Below the pieces are notes generated by a model. It saw only the letters and a program-made list of their open reading frames with translations. It had not been told where the DNA came from and ran no database searches. DNA of 45,852 bases from Polyangia bacterium. Its GTDB lineage: Bacteria; Myxococcota_A; Polyangia; Polyangiales; JAUICN01. How positions within the stretch are numbered: position 1 is the stretch's first letter; each line of letters begins with the position of its first letter. Shown here piece after piece: positions 8,569-16,375 of this stretch. A program made the position numbers and the translations under genes. The stretch spans positions 1-45,852 of the forward strand of contig JAUICN010000016.1 of assembly GCA_030427835.1 (NCBI GenBank), given 5' to 3'.

Positions 8569-11370
8569 CTAGGAAGCGCCGGACGCCGTCTTCGCAGCGG
8601 TTTTCTTTGCAGCAGCCTTCTTCGTCGTCTTTTTGGTCGCCTTCTTGGCAGCCTTCTTCGTCGTCTTTTTGGCCGCTTTCTTCGCGGGCCGCTTCTTGGT
8701 TTTCTTGGTGGACGGTCCCCGATCCCTTCGGATCTGAAGCAACTCCTGGGCCCTCTCTGGCAAAATCGTGTCCGGATCATCCGCCGTGCGCAGGGAGGCG
8801 TTGGTTTCCCCATCGGTCACGTAAAATCCGAATCGCCCCTTGCGCAGGGTGATGGTTTCGCCCGACACCGGATCCTTGCCCAGTTCCTTCAGCGGCTCAG
8901 CCGCCTTTCGACCCCGGGAGGTTTTTGGCTGGGCAAAAAGGGCAAGCGCCTGTTCCACCGTCACCGTGAACAACTGATCCTCGTTCTCAAGGCTTCGGTT
9001 GTCCTTGCCCCGCGTCAGGTAGGGGCCGTACCGGCCGTTCTGCGCGGTGATGACCTCACCGGACTCCGGATCCTTGCCCACCTCACGGGGGAGCGTGAGT
9101 AACTTGAGTGCCTCCTCTAGGGTAAGCGTCGCCGGGTCCATGCTCTTAAGCAACGACGCCGTCTTGGGTTTTTGCTTGGAGCCCTCCTCCGGTTCCCCCA
9201 GCTGAACGTAGCTGCCAAAGCGCCCGTTCTTCAGGTTCACATCCAATCCAGATTCCGGATCCTTGCCCAATACCCGGTCGCCACTGGGCGCAGAAAGGAA
9301 CTCAAGCGCCTTCTCCACGCTTAGCTCATCGGGCGGTAGATCATCGGGAATGCTCGCCGTATCTTCCCCACGCTGCACGTAGGGCCCGTAACGACCCACC
9401 CGGGCCACCACCGATTCACCATTTTCATCCGCACCGAGATGAATCGTGTTGACCTCCCGGGCATCGATTTCCCCCAGCTGATCATTGACCAGGGCCTTCA
9501 GTCCAAGGTCTTCGGCCACCGCATTGGAGTTGGCCGGAATGCTGGTTCCCTGTTTTCCAAAATAGAAACGCTTGAGCCAGGGCACGGTTTCCCGCTCACC
9601 GGAAGCAATGGAGTCCAGGTCGTCCTCCATGCGGGCCGTGAACGCGTAGTCCACCAAACCGCCAAAGTAACGCTCCAGAAGGCCCACCACCGCAAAGGCC
9701 TTAAAGGAGGGCACCAGGGCCGTGGCCCGCTTCCACACGTATCCCCGATCCTGAATGGTGGTGAGAATCGATGCGTAGGTGGATGGACGCCCCACCCCCA
9801 GTTCCTCCAAACGGCGCACAAGAGAGGCCTCCGTGTAGCGCGCAGGCGGCTGGGTTTCATGGGACTCGGGCACAAACTTCTTTGCGTCCACGCCTTGCCC
9901 CTCTTGCAGGGCGGGCAAGGGCCGTTCCTTGCTGTCCAACTCCGCATCCGGATCGTCGCTGCCCTCCACGTAGGCGCGCAAAAACCCGGGGAAGGCAATC
10001 GTATTGCCGCTCGCTCCAAACTTCACAGCCGTACCGTCAGCCGTGGTGGCGCCGATGCGTACACGCACACTGTGCCCCCTGGCATCCACCATCTGGGAGG
10101 CCACCGTGCGTTTCCAAATCAACTCGTAGAGCACCGCTTCGTCATGCTCCACTTCACGGGCCACATCCTCGGGTAGGCGAAACACATCCCCCGCCGGGCG
10201 AATGGCTTCGTGGGCCTCCTGGGCGTTCTTAACCTTCTTCTTGTACTGCCGTGGGGCCGCGGGAAGGTAGTCCGCGCCGTACTTCTCTTTCACAAGCGAA
10301 CGGGCCGCCGTCAGCGCGGACTCGGACAGGGTGGTGCTATCCGTACGCATGTAGGTGATGTAACCGTTTTCGTAGAGTCGCTGGGCACCACGCATGGTGC
10401 GCGACGCCGAGAAGCGCAGCTTTCGCCCCGCCTCCTGCTGCAAGCTGGAAGTCATGAACGGTGCCGCAGGGGATCGCTTGGTGGGCTTTCGCTCCACAGA
10501 GGTCACGGTGAACGCCGCCCCCTGCAACCCCTCACACAAAGCACGCGTACCATGGCCGTCCAATACACGGATACTTGTGCTTCCACCGGACTTGAGTTTG
10601 CCCTGGGAATCAAAATCCTTGCCCTGGGCCACCCGGTCACCGGCCACCTCAAGCAAACGTGCATCGAAGGACGTGGGCTTTTCGGAGCCCAGGGATCGGT
10701 CCATGGCCGAAAGCTCCGCGGTCACATCCCAATACTGGGCCGCGCGAAACGCCATGCGCTCGCGCTCGCGCTCCACGATGATGCGCGTGGCCACACTCTG
10801 CACCCGACCGGCAGACAACTTAGGCATCACCTTCTTCCACAGAACCGGCGACACCTCGTAACCGTACAGGCGATCCAAAATGCGCCGGGCCTCCTGGGCA
10901 TCCACCAGGCTTCGATCCAACTCCCGGGGAGAATCGAGGGCCGCCCGAATCGCCCGTTTCGTGATCTCGTGAAACACCATGCGCTTCACGGGCACCTTGG
11001 GGTTCAGCACCTCAAGCAAATGCCAAGCAATGGATTCCCCCTCGCGATCCTCATCGGTGGCGAGCAACAGTTCGCTGGAATCCTTGAGCAACGCCTTGAG
11101 CTTTTTGATGTGCTCCTTCTTGCCCGGGTCCACAATGTACAGGGGCCGAAAGTCGTTCTCCGTATCCACCCCCAGCCGGGACCAGGCCTCCTTCTTGTAC
11201 TTCTCAGGAACATCGCCGGCCTTCCGGGGCAAATCCCGAATGTGGCCGATGGAGGATTCGACCACGAATCCGTCCCCAAGAAACCCTGCAATGGTACGGG
11301 CCTTGGCGGGGGACTCCACAATCACCAACGCCTGACCGACCGTACCTGCTCCCTTTTCCCTCTTAGACAC
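8569..11370 (-). CDS. topA: DNA topoisomerase I with lysine-rich C-terminal tail
   Basis: 933 residues, type IA topoisomerase that relaxes negative supercoils. Toprim motifs are ALVIVESPAKA (14-24) and LATDEDREGE (103-112). The active-site tyrosine is Tyr340 in YITYMRTDST, with SAGRVQSVATR at 186-196. After the core there are no Cys4 zinc fingers. Instead four GRxGxY repeats follow (GRYGPYVQRG, GRFGSYVQLG, GRYGPYLTRG, GRFGFYVTDG), then a tail of about 45 residues made largely of Lys, Ala and Thr (KKTTKKAAKK). This resembles the repeat-plus-lysine arrangement known from actinobacterial enzymes and suggests extra DNA contacts and processivity. The start is GTG at 11370. A Shine-Dalgarno-like AAGAGGGAAAAGGGAGCAGG lies inside the first codons, so a downstream TTG or GTG start is possible. 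Confidence 0.95.
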   Translation of the reverse strand: MSKREKGAGTVGQALVIVESPAKARTIAGFLGDGFVVESSIGHIRDLPRKAGDVPEKYKKEAWSRLGVDTENDFRPLYIVDPGKKEHIKKLKALLKDSSELLLATDEDREGESIAWHLLEVLNPKVPVKRMVFHEITKRAIRAALDSPRELDRSLVDAQEARRILDRLYGYEVSPVLWKKVMPKLSAGRVQSVATRIIVERERERMAFRAAQYWDVTAELSAMDRSLGSEKPTSFDARLLEVAGDRVAQGKDFDSQGKLKSGGSTSIRVLDGHGTRALCEGLQGAAFTVTSVERKPTKRSPAAPFMTSSLQQEAGRKLRFSASRTMRGAQRLYENGYITYMRTDSTTLSESALTAARSLVKEKYGADYLPAAPRQYKKKVKNAQEAHEAIRPAGDVFRLPEDVAREVEHDEAVLYELIWKRTVASQMVDARGHSVRVRIGATTADGTAVKFGASGNTIAFPGFLRAYVEGSDDPDAELDSKERPLPALQEGQGVDAKKFVPESHETQPPARYTEASLVRRLEELGVGRPSTYASILTTIQDRGYVWKRATALVPSFKAFAVVGLLERYFGGLVDYAFTARMEDDLDSIASGERETVPWLKRFYFGKQGTSIPANSNAVAEDLGLKALVNDQLGEIDAREVNTIHLGADENGESVVARVGRYGPYVQRGEDTASIPDDLPPDELSVEKALEFLSAPSGDRVLGKDPESGLDVNLKNGRFGSYVQLGEPEEGSKQKPKTASLLKSMDPATLTLEEALKLLTLPREVGKDPESGEVITAQNGRYGPYLTRGKDNRSLENEDQLFTVTVEQALALFAQPKTSRGRKAAEPLKELGKDPVSGETITLRKGRFGFYVTDGETNASLRTADDPDTILPERAQELLQIRRDRGPSTKKTKKRPAKKAAKKTTKKAAKKATKKTTKKAAAKKTAAKTASGAS

Positions 11371-11499
11371 GGCGCAAGGATTGACCGGTTCTCCCCGCCC
11401 CTGTCAAACACTCCACCAAAATCCACCGCGCCACCCCAAACCCAGATCAAACCTCGAAAAACATCACAACATATTGAAAACAAACAGCATTAGCAGAAC

Positions 11500-11515
11500 G
11501 AATCAACAATGATTC
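11500..11515. other. 6-bp stem hairpin
   Basis: GAATCA (11500-11505) and TGATTC (11510-11515) pair around an ACAA loop. It lies just before the second hairpin and the parS-like site. Role unknown. Confidence 0.35.
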
Positions 11516-11521
11516 AAGGAT

Positions 11522-11538
11522 TTGGGGCCAGACCCCAA
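11522..11538. repeat. TTGGGG-CCAGA-CCCCAA hairpin
   Basis: Six paired bases around a 5-base loop. It resembles the widespread short extragenic palindrome TTGGGGTCAGACCCCAA that recurs in many proteobacterial genomes, though its centre differs by one base. No T tract follows, so it is a poor terminator. Only one copy was seen in this window. Confidence 0.35.
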
Positions 11539-11544
11539 CAGGGA

Positions 11545-11560
11545 TGTTTCACGTTAAACA
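11545..11560. promoter_or_regulatory. parS: parS-like ParB (Spo0J) binding site
   Basis: TGTTTCACGTTAAACA differs from the bacterial parS consensus TGTTTCACGTGAAACA at one of 16 positions. ParB loads at such sites to form the chromosome-partition complex, and they cluster near the replication origin. The site is intergenic. No parA or parB gene is in the window. It could be a functional secondary parS or a decayed one. Confidence 0.65.
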
Positions 11561-11629
11561 ACAGTCTGTCCACATTTCACATTTCAGCAAGTCGTTGATT
11601 TTATTGAATATTTGCCAGTGTCCCCAAAG

Positions 11630-11638
11630 TTTTCCACA
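11630..11638. promoter_or_regulatory. DnaA-box-like sequence
   Basis: TTTTCCACA matches the DnaA box TTATNCACA at eight of nine positions. It sits about 70 bases from the parS-like site in AT-richer DNA. TTATCCACC at 11715-11723 is another eight-of-nine match. Single boxes are common by chance. Confidence 0.3.
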
Positions 11639-11780
11639 ATTGACTGTGGTTTGCGGTGGATTGGCTGCCAAGAAAAGACCGAACCAGCGCCAGGATCGCG
11701 GCGCGGGCATTGCTTTATCCACCCGCCAGACCCACATTCCCTCCGTGGAGCGCCCCCCCCAGGAAACAAACCCAGAGTCC

Positions 11781-12188
11781 ATGTCGGCCCCCCAGGGCCC
11801 GGTGGTTCTCTACGACGGCACCTGCGGGTTTTGCGACCGGGTGGTGCAGTTCGTGCTCAAACACGATCGAGAAGGGGTCTTCACCTTTGCGGCGCTCCAG
11901 GGGGAAACCGCCACCGCACTCAGGCAGCAACACCCCAGCATTCCCCATGAGGTGGAAACCATGGTGCTCTTGCATGGCGGCAACGTGTTTCTTCGTTCCA
12001 GGGCCGCCTTTGAAATGGCCGCCCTGCTCCCTCAGCCCTGGCGCTCACTGCGGGTCCTTCGCTGGCTCCCACGGTGGCTCACCGATCTGGGCTACAAACT
12101 TGTGGCCCGGGTGCGCTACCGCATGTTTGGCCAACACGACGTCTGCCCCATTCCAGAACCTGCCATACGGCACCGGTTCCTGCCCTAA
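11781..12188 (+). CDS. DCC-family thiol-disulphide oxidoreductase (DUF393)
   Basis: 135 residues from the ATG at 11781. The family normally starts just before the VVLYDGTCGFC motif, which fits this start, and AGGAAA lies about 20 bases upstream. VLYDGTCGFCDRVVQFVLKHD is the family signature: a thioredoxin-like strand followed by DGxCxxC with two redox cysteines. FAALQGETA, then LHGGNVFLRSRAAFEMAALL, and the C-terminal YRMFGQ and CPIP complete the usual layout at normal length. Substrate unknown. It stands alone between the parS-containing gap and the lipoprotein locus. Confidence 0.88.
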   Translation: MSAPQGPVVLYDGTCGFCDRVVQFVLKHDREGVFTFAALQGETATALRQQHPSIPHEVETMVLLHGGNVFLRSRAAFEMAALLPQPWRSLRVLRWLPRWLTDLGYKLVARVRYRMFGQHDVCPIPEPAIRHRFLP

Positions 12189-12343
12189 CCACCCCGGCGG
12201 CTGGACTGGCCACCCACCACAAGTACCCGGTGCACCCTCGACAAAACAGCGAGCCTTTCCTTCGAAAAGCGGCATGGCTCATTTTTTGCTGACCGGTAGT
12301 CGTGTTTCCGTTGTACCACCTGCTCCCTCGCCTCCGATCGCCA

Positions 12344-14263
12344 ATGGACCACAAGGGTTCCACCCCGCTACACAGCGCCCGCACCCTATCCACATGCCTG
12401 CTCTGGGCGGCGCTCGCCATGGCATGCACACCCGGCGCAACACCATCACACCAGGCAAAAACCACCTGGACCAAGAACGTGCCCCTGACCGACGGTTGGG
12501 TCATCAGCTTTCAGATGGATGTGCATCTATCCACCCAGACCCAGTGCCCGGGCAACCCTCTCGTGTGGAGCAACTCAGTCATCACGGCCGTCCAGGATAG
12601 CTCCGAACCAACAGGCTACAGGAGGGGGCCTGGCTTCACCGTACACAGGGCTGTACACAGTGCCGTCCACGGTGAGGGCTTTGCGGTGCGACTCCACCCC
12701 GAGGGCGCTGCACTTCGGGTTCCAGAATGCGACGCCTTTGATACCCATCCCGGTAGACTGGACAACCTTCTCACACAGGCCACCCAACGTACACTTCACC
12801 ACTTGGCAGAACTGGAAGGGTGGAATCTTGGCGAGAACTTCTCATCCACCCAGGTCCAACTGAGCCCTACCGTTGAAAAGGGCATCAAGGCCTTCGGCAC
12901 CCAGTTGCGGCAACGCCCCGTCGGAATCGTGAACCACCAGGTCCGCAGGCTACTGACTTCCGAAGAAAGTGCCACGACCCCAACGGCCTACGTGGCCTAC
13001 GAGTACCCGACCCAGAACACCCTTAGATGTGCGGCAACCCTTGTGGATTCCGGGTTGGACCGCTACCCCACCGTGGCCATCACCGCATCCCACTGCGTAG
13101 GAGATGGCTCCAGGCCCCAATGGTTAGGCCAGGGAAATATGGATCCGAACGACATCGACACCGGGCACATGGTCCCCGTGCACCTTGCGGTACGCCACAA
13201 CCGTGGCCCCGCCCCGATGGAGAACGTAGGCCTGGGCTTTGAAGCATCCCCCATAAACAACATGGCCATCCTCTTTTCCAGGGAGGATCTTCCCGGCCCC
13301 CGGGCAACCATTCGGTGGGAGCAACAGTTTCCCCCCGCGTCCTTTGAGAAGTTGCATTTCACGGGATTCGGCCACCCACGAAACGGGCAGGCCTCCACCT
13401 GGAAACCCACGGACCCCTTCGTAATCTCCCTGCCACAACAGCCCAAACCCTCACCCTCCGAGCCCTGGAGCCAACCCAGCCATGTCAGTGATCGCGTCTG
13501 GGTCGCACGGACGGACGCCTCCACCAATTGGGGAGACGACGGCGCCGGCCTGCTCAACCACCAGGGGCACCTGCTTGCGGTCCTTTCAGGAACCATCAGC
13601 GGGCCGGACAAGCTTTCCATGTCACCCATTTCCCAGCACACCGGTTTTCTTCAATGTGGCCTCCGCGTGGCAAACACACACCTCTCCTACGCCATTGGGT
13701 ACCAGGTGGATGCGGAGACCTGCCCGGACTGGAATCAAAACCACCTACCCCCCCATTTGCGCGACGGTTCCCCATGGGAGCCGGGCACCCTGGGCACCCT
13801 GCTAGGAGAAACCCAAACCATCGTAAGCGACTGGGAAACCGTGCAGTGCAACGACCCAGACCTGGGAAGCATAGGCATCCTGCGCCGCACCGTGACAGCG
13901 CAAATCGAGGAGGACCAGGCGCCCGTGACCCTTCATATGGATGCCCAGTTCCGGTACGACATCAGCGACAAGGACATCGTGCACAACCGCTCCGTATTTG
14001 GGGGCGCCCATCCGGTCGCTTCCTTGGCCACGTTCTTCACAGCCTACGTTCCCAACCCCCAGCGGACCATTTCACGTTGCCCAAGCACCCGGGGTCGCTG
14101 CACCTGCGTGGGAAATCCAAAACCCGACTGCAAGTGCAGACAACTCTCCCTGGCCGACGCATCCACCGACGCGGTGCATCTCATGTGGTGGACCATCCAC
14201 GGAGAACCGTTCACCGGGGAGGTTTCCCAAACGGAACTCTGGCAACTGCTCCAACGGCTCTAG
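12344..14263 (+). CDS. Family A lipoprotein 1: trypsin-like (S1) fold lacking the catalytic serine
   Basis: 639 residues from the ATG at 12344. A GTG at 12302 is possible, but the signal MDHKGST..LLWAALAMAC (lipid Cys28) starts well here. The middle resembles a chymotrypsin-like protease. CAATLVDSG then TVAITASHCV carries the His position (H250). INNMAILF (305-312) has Asn306 where DIALL proteases have Asp. WGDDGAG has Asp399 where the GDSGG serine should be. A Cys-rich tail (RCPSTRGRCTC then CKC) is shared with the other A proteins. With Asp and Ser both lost it is probably inactive as a protease. It shares an N-terminal segment (DGWVISF..TQC) with other proteins of the locus. The next gene follows after 37 bases. 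Confidence 0.8.
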   Translation: MDHKGSTPLHSARTLSTCLLWAALAMACTPGATPSHQAKTTWTKNVPLTDGWVISFQMDVHLSTQTQCPGNPLVWSNSVITAVQDSSEPTGYRRGPGFTVHRAVHSAVHGEGFAVRLHPEGAALRVPECDAFDTHPGRLDNLLTQATQRTLHHLAELEGWNLGENFSSTQVQLSPTVEKGIKAFGTQLRQRPVGIVNHQVRRLLTSEESATTPTAYVAYEYPTQNTLRCAATLVDSGLDRYPTVAITASHCVGDGSRPQWLGQGNMDPNDIDTGHMVPVHLAVRHNRGPAPMENVGLGFEASPINNMAILFSREDLPGPRATIRWEQQFPPASFEKLHFTGFGHPRNGQASTWKPTDPFVISLPQQPKPSPSEPWSQPSHVSDRVWVARTDASTNWGDDGAGLLNHQGHLLAVLSGTISGPDKLSMSPISQHTGFLQCGLRVANTHLSYAIGYQVDAETCPDWNQNHLPPHLRDGSPWEPGTLGTLLGETQTIVSDWETVQCNDPDLGSIGILRRTVTAQIEEDQAPVTLHMDAQFRYDISDKDIVHNRSVFGGAHPVASLATFFTAYVPNPQRTISRCPSTRGRCTCVGNPKPDCKCRQLSLADASTDAVHLMWWTIHGEPFTGEVSQTELWQLLQRL

Positions 14264-14300
14264 AAACCCCATCGCCCCCTGCGCCACACAGATCCACCCC

Positions 14301-16106
14301 ATGGCCCAAGCCGTACACATCGCCCAATCGATTCTAGCCACGGGAATAGTAGCGGCCATCGGTGCCTGCACGGCCCTTCCCCATTCCCAAAACACACCAC
14401 CTCCTGGGATTGCGAAAACCTCCACGGACCCACTCACACTGGATCTGTTGCTCCCCGACGGCTACCGGCTCGACACTCGCCCTGAGTACCACCTGTTTAC
14501 CTACCAAAGTTGCCCCGTCGCACGGGTAGTACGATCCCTCCAGGTGATTCTTTTCGATAGGGACCTCAACGGGGAGCTTGGCCTGGGCGTCAGTTGGAAC
14601 GAAGCCACCGGGCGGTTTTCTGTGCGACACGGCAACTCCATCTATCCCAACGATCATCTGCATTACCCCCCTGTGTTTTGCAAAGACCACGACCTTATGC
14701 ACAACGACGCGGTCGCAAAAATCACCCAGTCCATTGTGGACAAACTCCTTTCGATACTGGGAAACATCCCGCTCCACAACGAAGACGAACAGCGCATTGC
14801 CCTGCGCATCCATGACCTCTTAAAACGGCTATCCCAACGGCGCCCCGAAACGGTGGGTCGCTTCGGTGGAAGTTCCGGTGGGAATTCTGGTCCAACGCCA
14901 CTTCACATCCTTGTACCCCGTCGCGGCGACCTATGGGAGCTCACCTGCGCGGCAACGTTGCTCAACGAAACATCGCCTAGCCACAGTGCCATGGTGGCCA
15001 CGGCAGCACACTGTATTCCAGGCAACGAACCGCAGTTGTACGTCGGATCAGGAGAGATGGCCCCTGGCAACGGCCAACAGATCGACCTGGCTGTGGTCCA
15101 TCGAAACAAACCAAGGCCCAACCGATCGACACTCATGGAGCTCCAGGTGCCCGCCGCCAACAACATCGCCCTGCTCTTTCTCAAGAACTCCCTGGGCCAT
15201 TCGAACGTGGCCTGGCCCAAACCACCCATGCCCCCCCAGGCAACACCCGAGGGCCCGCTCACGGGTTTCGGCTACGGGAGCCCAAAAACCGGCACCCCCC
15301 ATTTCTGGCGAGCGGATTCCCTACAAACCACCCGCGAGAACACCTGGCACGCCTTGGGACAGGGGTTCAACCTGGCCCGGGGCGACGAGGGTGGCGGTGT
15401 CGCCGACGGGCACACCCTGTGGGGCATCCTAGGGGGCCGAGGCCCGGGCTACGACGCACCAACCCACCAACCTGCCCCACGGGCAGCGCTGATTCCAACG
15501 GCGCCACATGGCAAATTCTTCCAATGTGCCCAACGGACTGCCCGTCGACTGGCCAACACACACGGCCACTCCACCTCCCTCACAAGTACCCTTCAGGAGC
15601 GGAACCAGTGCCCCCGACCATCCGGAACAAAACAGTCCCAGGCACTCCCACCCCTAGCGGAGCGTTCACAAACCATTGCCGTGGGAGAACACGCCACCGC
15701 CGTGGTACTTCCCTGGGCAAGCGCCCTGTGCAGAAGCAACCTCGGCATCCACCCCATCGCCAACCGGAGAATCATGTTGGAGGATCCTAATGGCAGAACC
15801 CTCCACTTCCTCATCACAGCCCAAACGAAAACCACAGCAACAACAGACGGGGGCTCTGTGGCCAACCACGAAGACCACTTCCTAGGCTACCTACCTGCCC
15901 CAGACCAGCCCGTAGTGCCGCCCTGCCCGAGCACACGGGGTTCATGCAAGGACAAACCAGCCTCCGTGGACTGCGTCTGCAGCCTACCCACCCTGCAGCA
16001 GGCCGCAGTATCCACCTGGAGCCTCATGATTCAGCATCTGGGTGATGCCGGAAGCAACGACGTTGCGAACTTCGAAGCCTTCCTCAGCGTCATCGAAGAG
16101 CCATAA
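14301..16106 (+). CDS. Family A lipoprotein 2: trypsin-like fold lacking the catalytic serine
   Basis: 601 residues from the ATG at 14301. The frame stays open upstream, but that part overlaps the previous gene, and a lipoprotein signal (ILATGIVAAIGAC, Cys23) begins here. CAATLLNE then MVATAAHC keeps the His (H237). NNIALLF has Asn288 in place of Asp. RGDEGGG has Glu363 in place of the catalytic Ser. The tail PCPSTRGSC then VDCVC matches that of the first A protein. A predicted helical stretch (IVDKLLSIL..IALRIHDLLKRL) precedes the protease-like domain. It is probably catalytically dead but retains the fold and the disulphide cysteines. Paralogue of 12344-14263 and 26582-28516. Confidence 0.82.
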   Translation: MAQAVHIAQSILATGIVAAIGACTALPHSQNTPPPGIAKTSTDPLTLDLLLPDGYRLDTRPEYHLFTYQSCPVARVVRSLQVILFDRDLNGELGLGVSWNEATGRFSVRHGNSIYPNDHLHYPPVFCKDHDLMHNDAVAKITQSIVDKLLSILGNIPLHNEDEQRIALRIHDLLKRLSQRRPETVGRFGGSSGGNSGPTPLHILVPRRGDLWELTCAATLLNETSPSHSAMVATAAHCIPGNEPQLYVGSGEMAPGNGQQIDLAVVHRNKPRPNRSTLMELQVPAANNIALLFLKNSLGHSNVAWPKPPMPPQATPEGPLTGFGYGSPKTGTPHFWRADSLQTTRENTWHALGQGFNLARGDEGGGVADGHTLWGILGGRGPGYDAPTHQPAPRAALIPTAPHGKFFQCAQRTARRLANTHGHSTSLTSTLQERNQCPRPSGTKQSQALPPLAERSQTIAVGEHATAVVLPWASALCRSNLGIHPIANRRIMLEDPNGRTLHFLITAQTKTTATTDGGSVANHEDHFLGYLPAPDQPVVPPCPSTRGSCKDKPASVDCVCSLPTLQQAAVSTWSLMIQHLGDAGSNDVANFEAFLSVIEEP

Positions 16107-16375
16107 AACCGGCCAGCCGAGCCAAAGGCGCGGACCTCGAATTTCCAACCGCTCGCCACCGGAACACCATTCCCACCGAAACGGACCTGCCGCCCCTGGC
16201 CACCCCAAGCGCCAGGCAGTCCAGAAAACAGCAACTGAACGCGCCACAGCTCCCTGAAGTACTTGGCCTCGTCCCAATGAATTTCCGATGAGCGAACCTG
16301 GCACAGGACGTGCTCGACAGGACTACGCAAGCCACCCAATCCACCGTGGACAAACCATGGCCTGCAGCCCTTACC

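Larger units (their letters stand above)
11371..11780. other. 410-base intergenic region: parS, hairpins and DnaA-box-like sites
   Basis: This gap separates divergent topA and the DCC-family gene and is AT-richer than its surroundings (for example 11588-11615). It holds hairpins at 11500-11515 and 11522-11538 and a parS-like site at 11545-11560. DnaA-box-like sequences are TTTTCCACA (11630-11638), TTATCCACC (11715-11723) and CTGTCCACA (11566-11574). An open frame from 11544 runs into the DCC gene, but its first 79 residues resemble no protein and begin with MFHVKQ, the typical false translation of a parS site. Replication or partition function is possible; an actual origin is not established. 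Confidence 0.5.

Noticed and set aside
10210-11493. 427-residue + strand open frame
   Set aside because: Antisense to the conserved topA core; no recognisable protein features.
11544-11780. N-terminal extension of the DCC-family protein starting MFHVKQ
   Set aside because: The first codons are the translation of the parS-like site, the extension has no protein-like features, and the family starts close to the ATG at 11781.
11371-11780. Chromosomal replication origin
   Set aside because: parS and DnaA-box-like sequences are present, but there is no dnaA, dnaN, parAB or rpmH nearby and no visible strand-composition switch. Not enough to call oriC.
13941-14300. Upstream extension of family A protein 2
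   Set aside because: It overlaps the end of family A protein 1 in another frame. A lipoprotein signal starts at the internal ATG at 14301.
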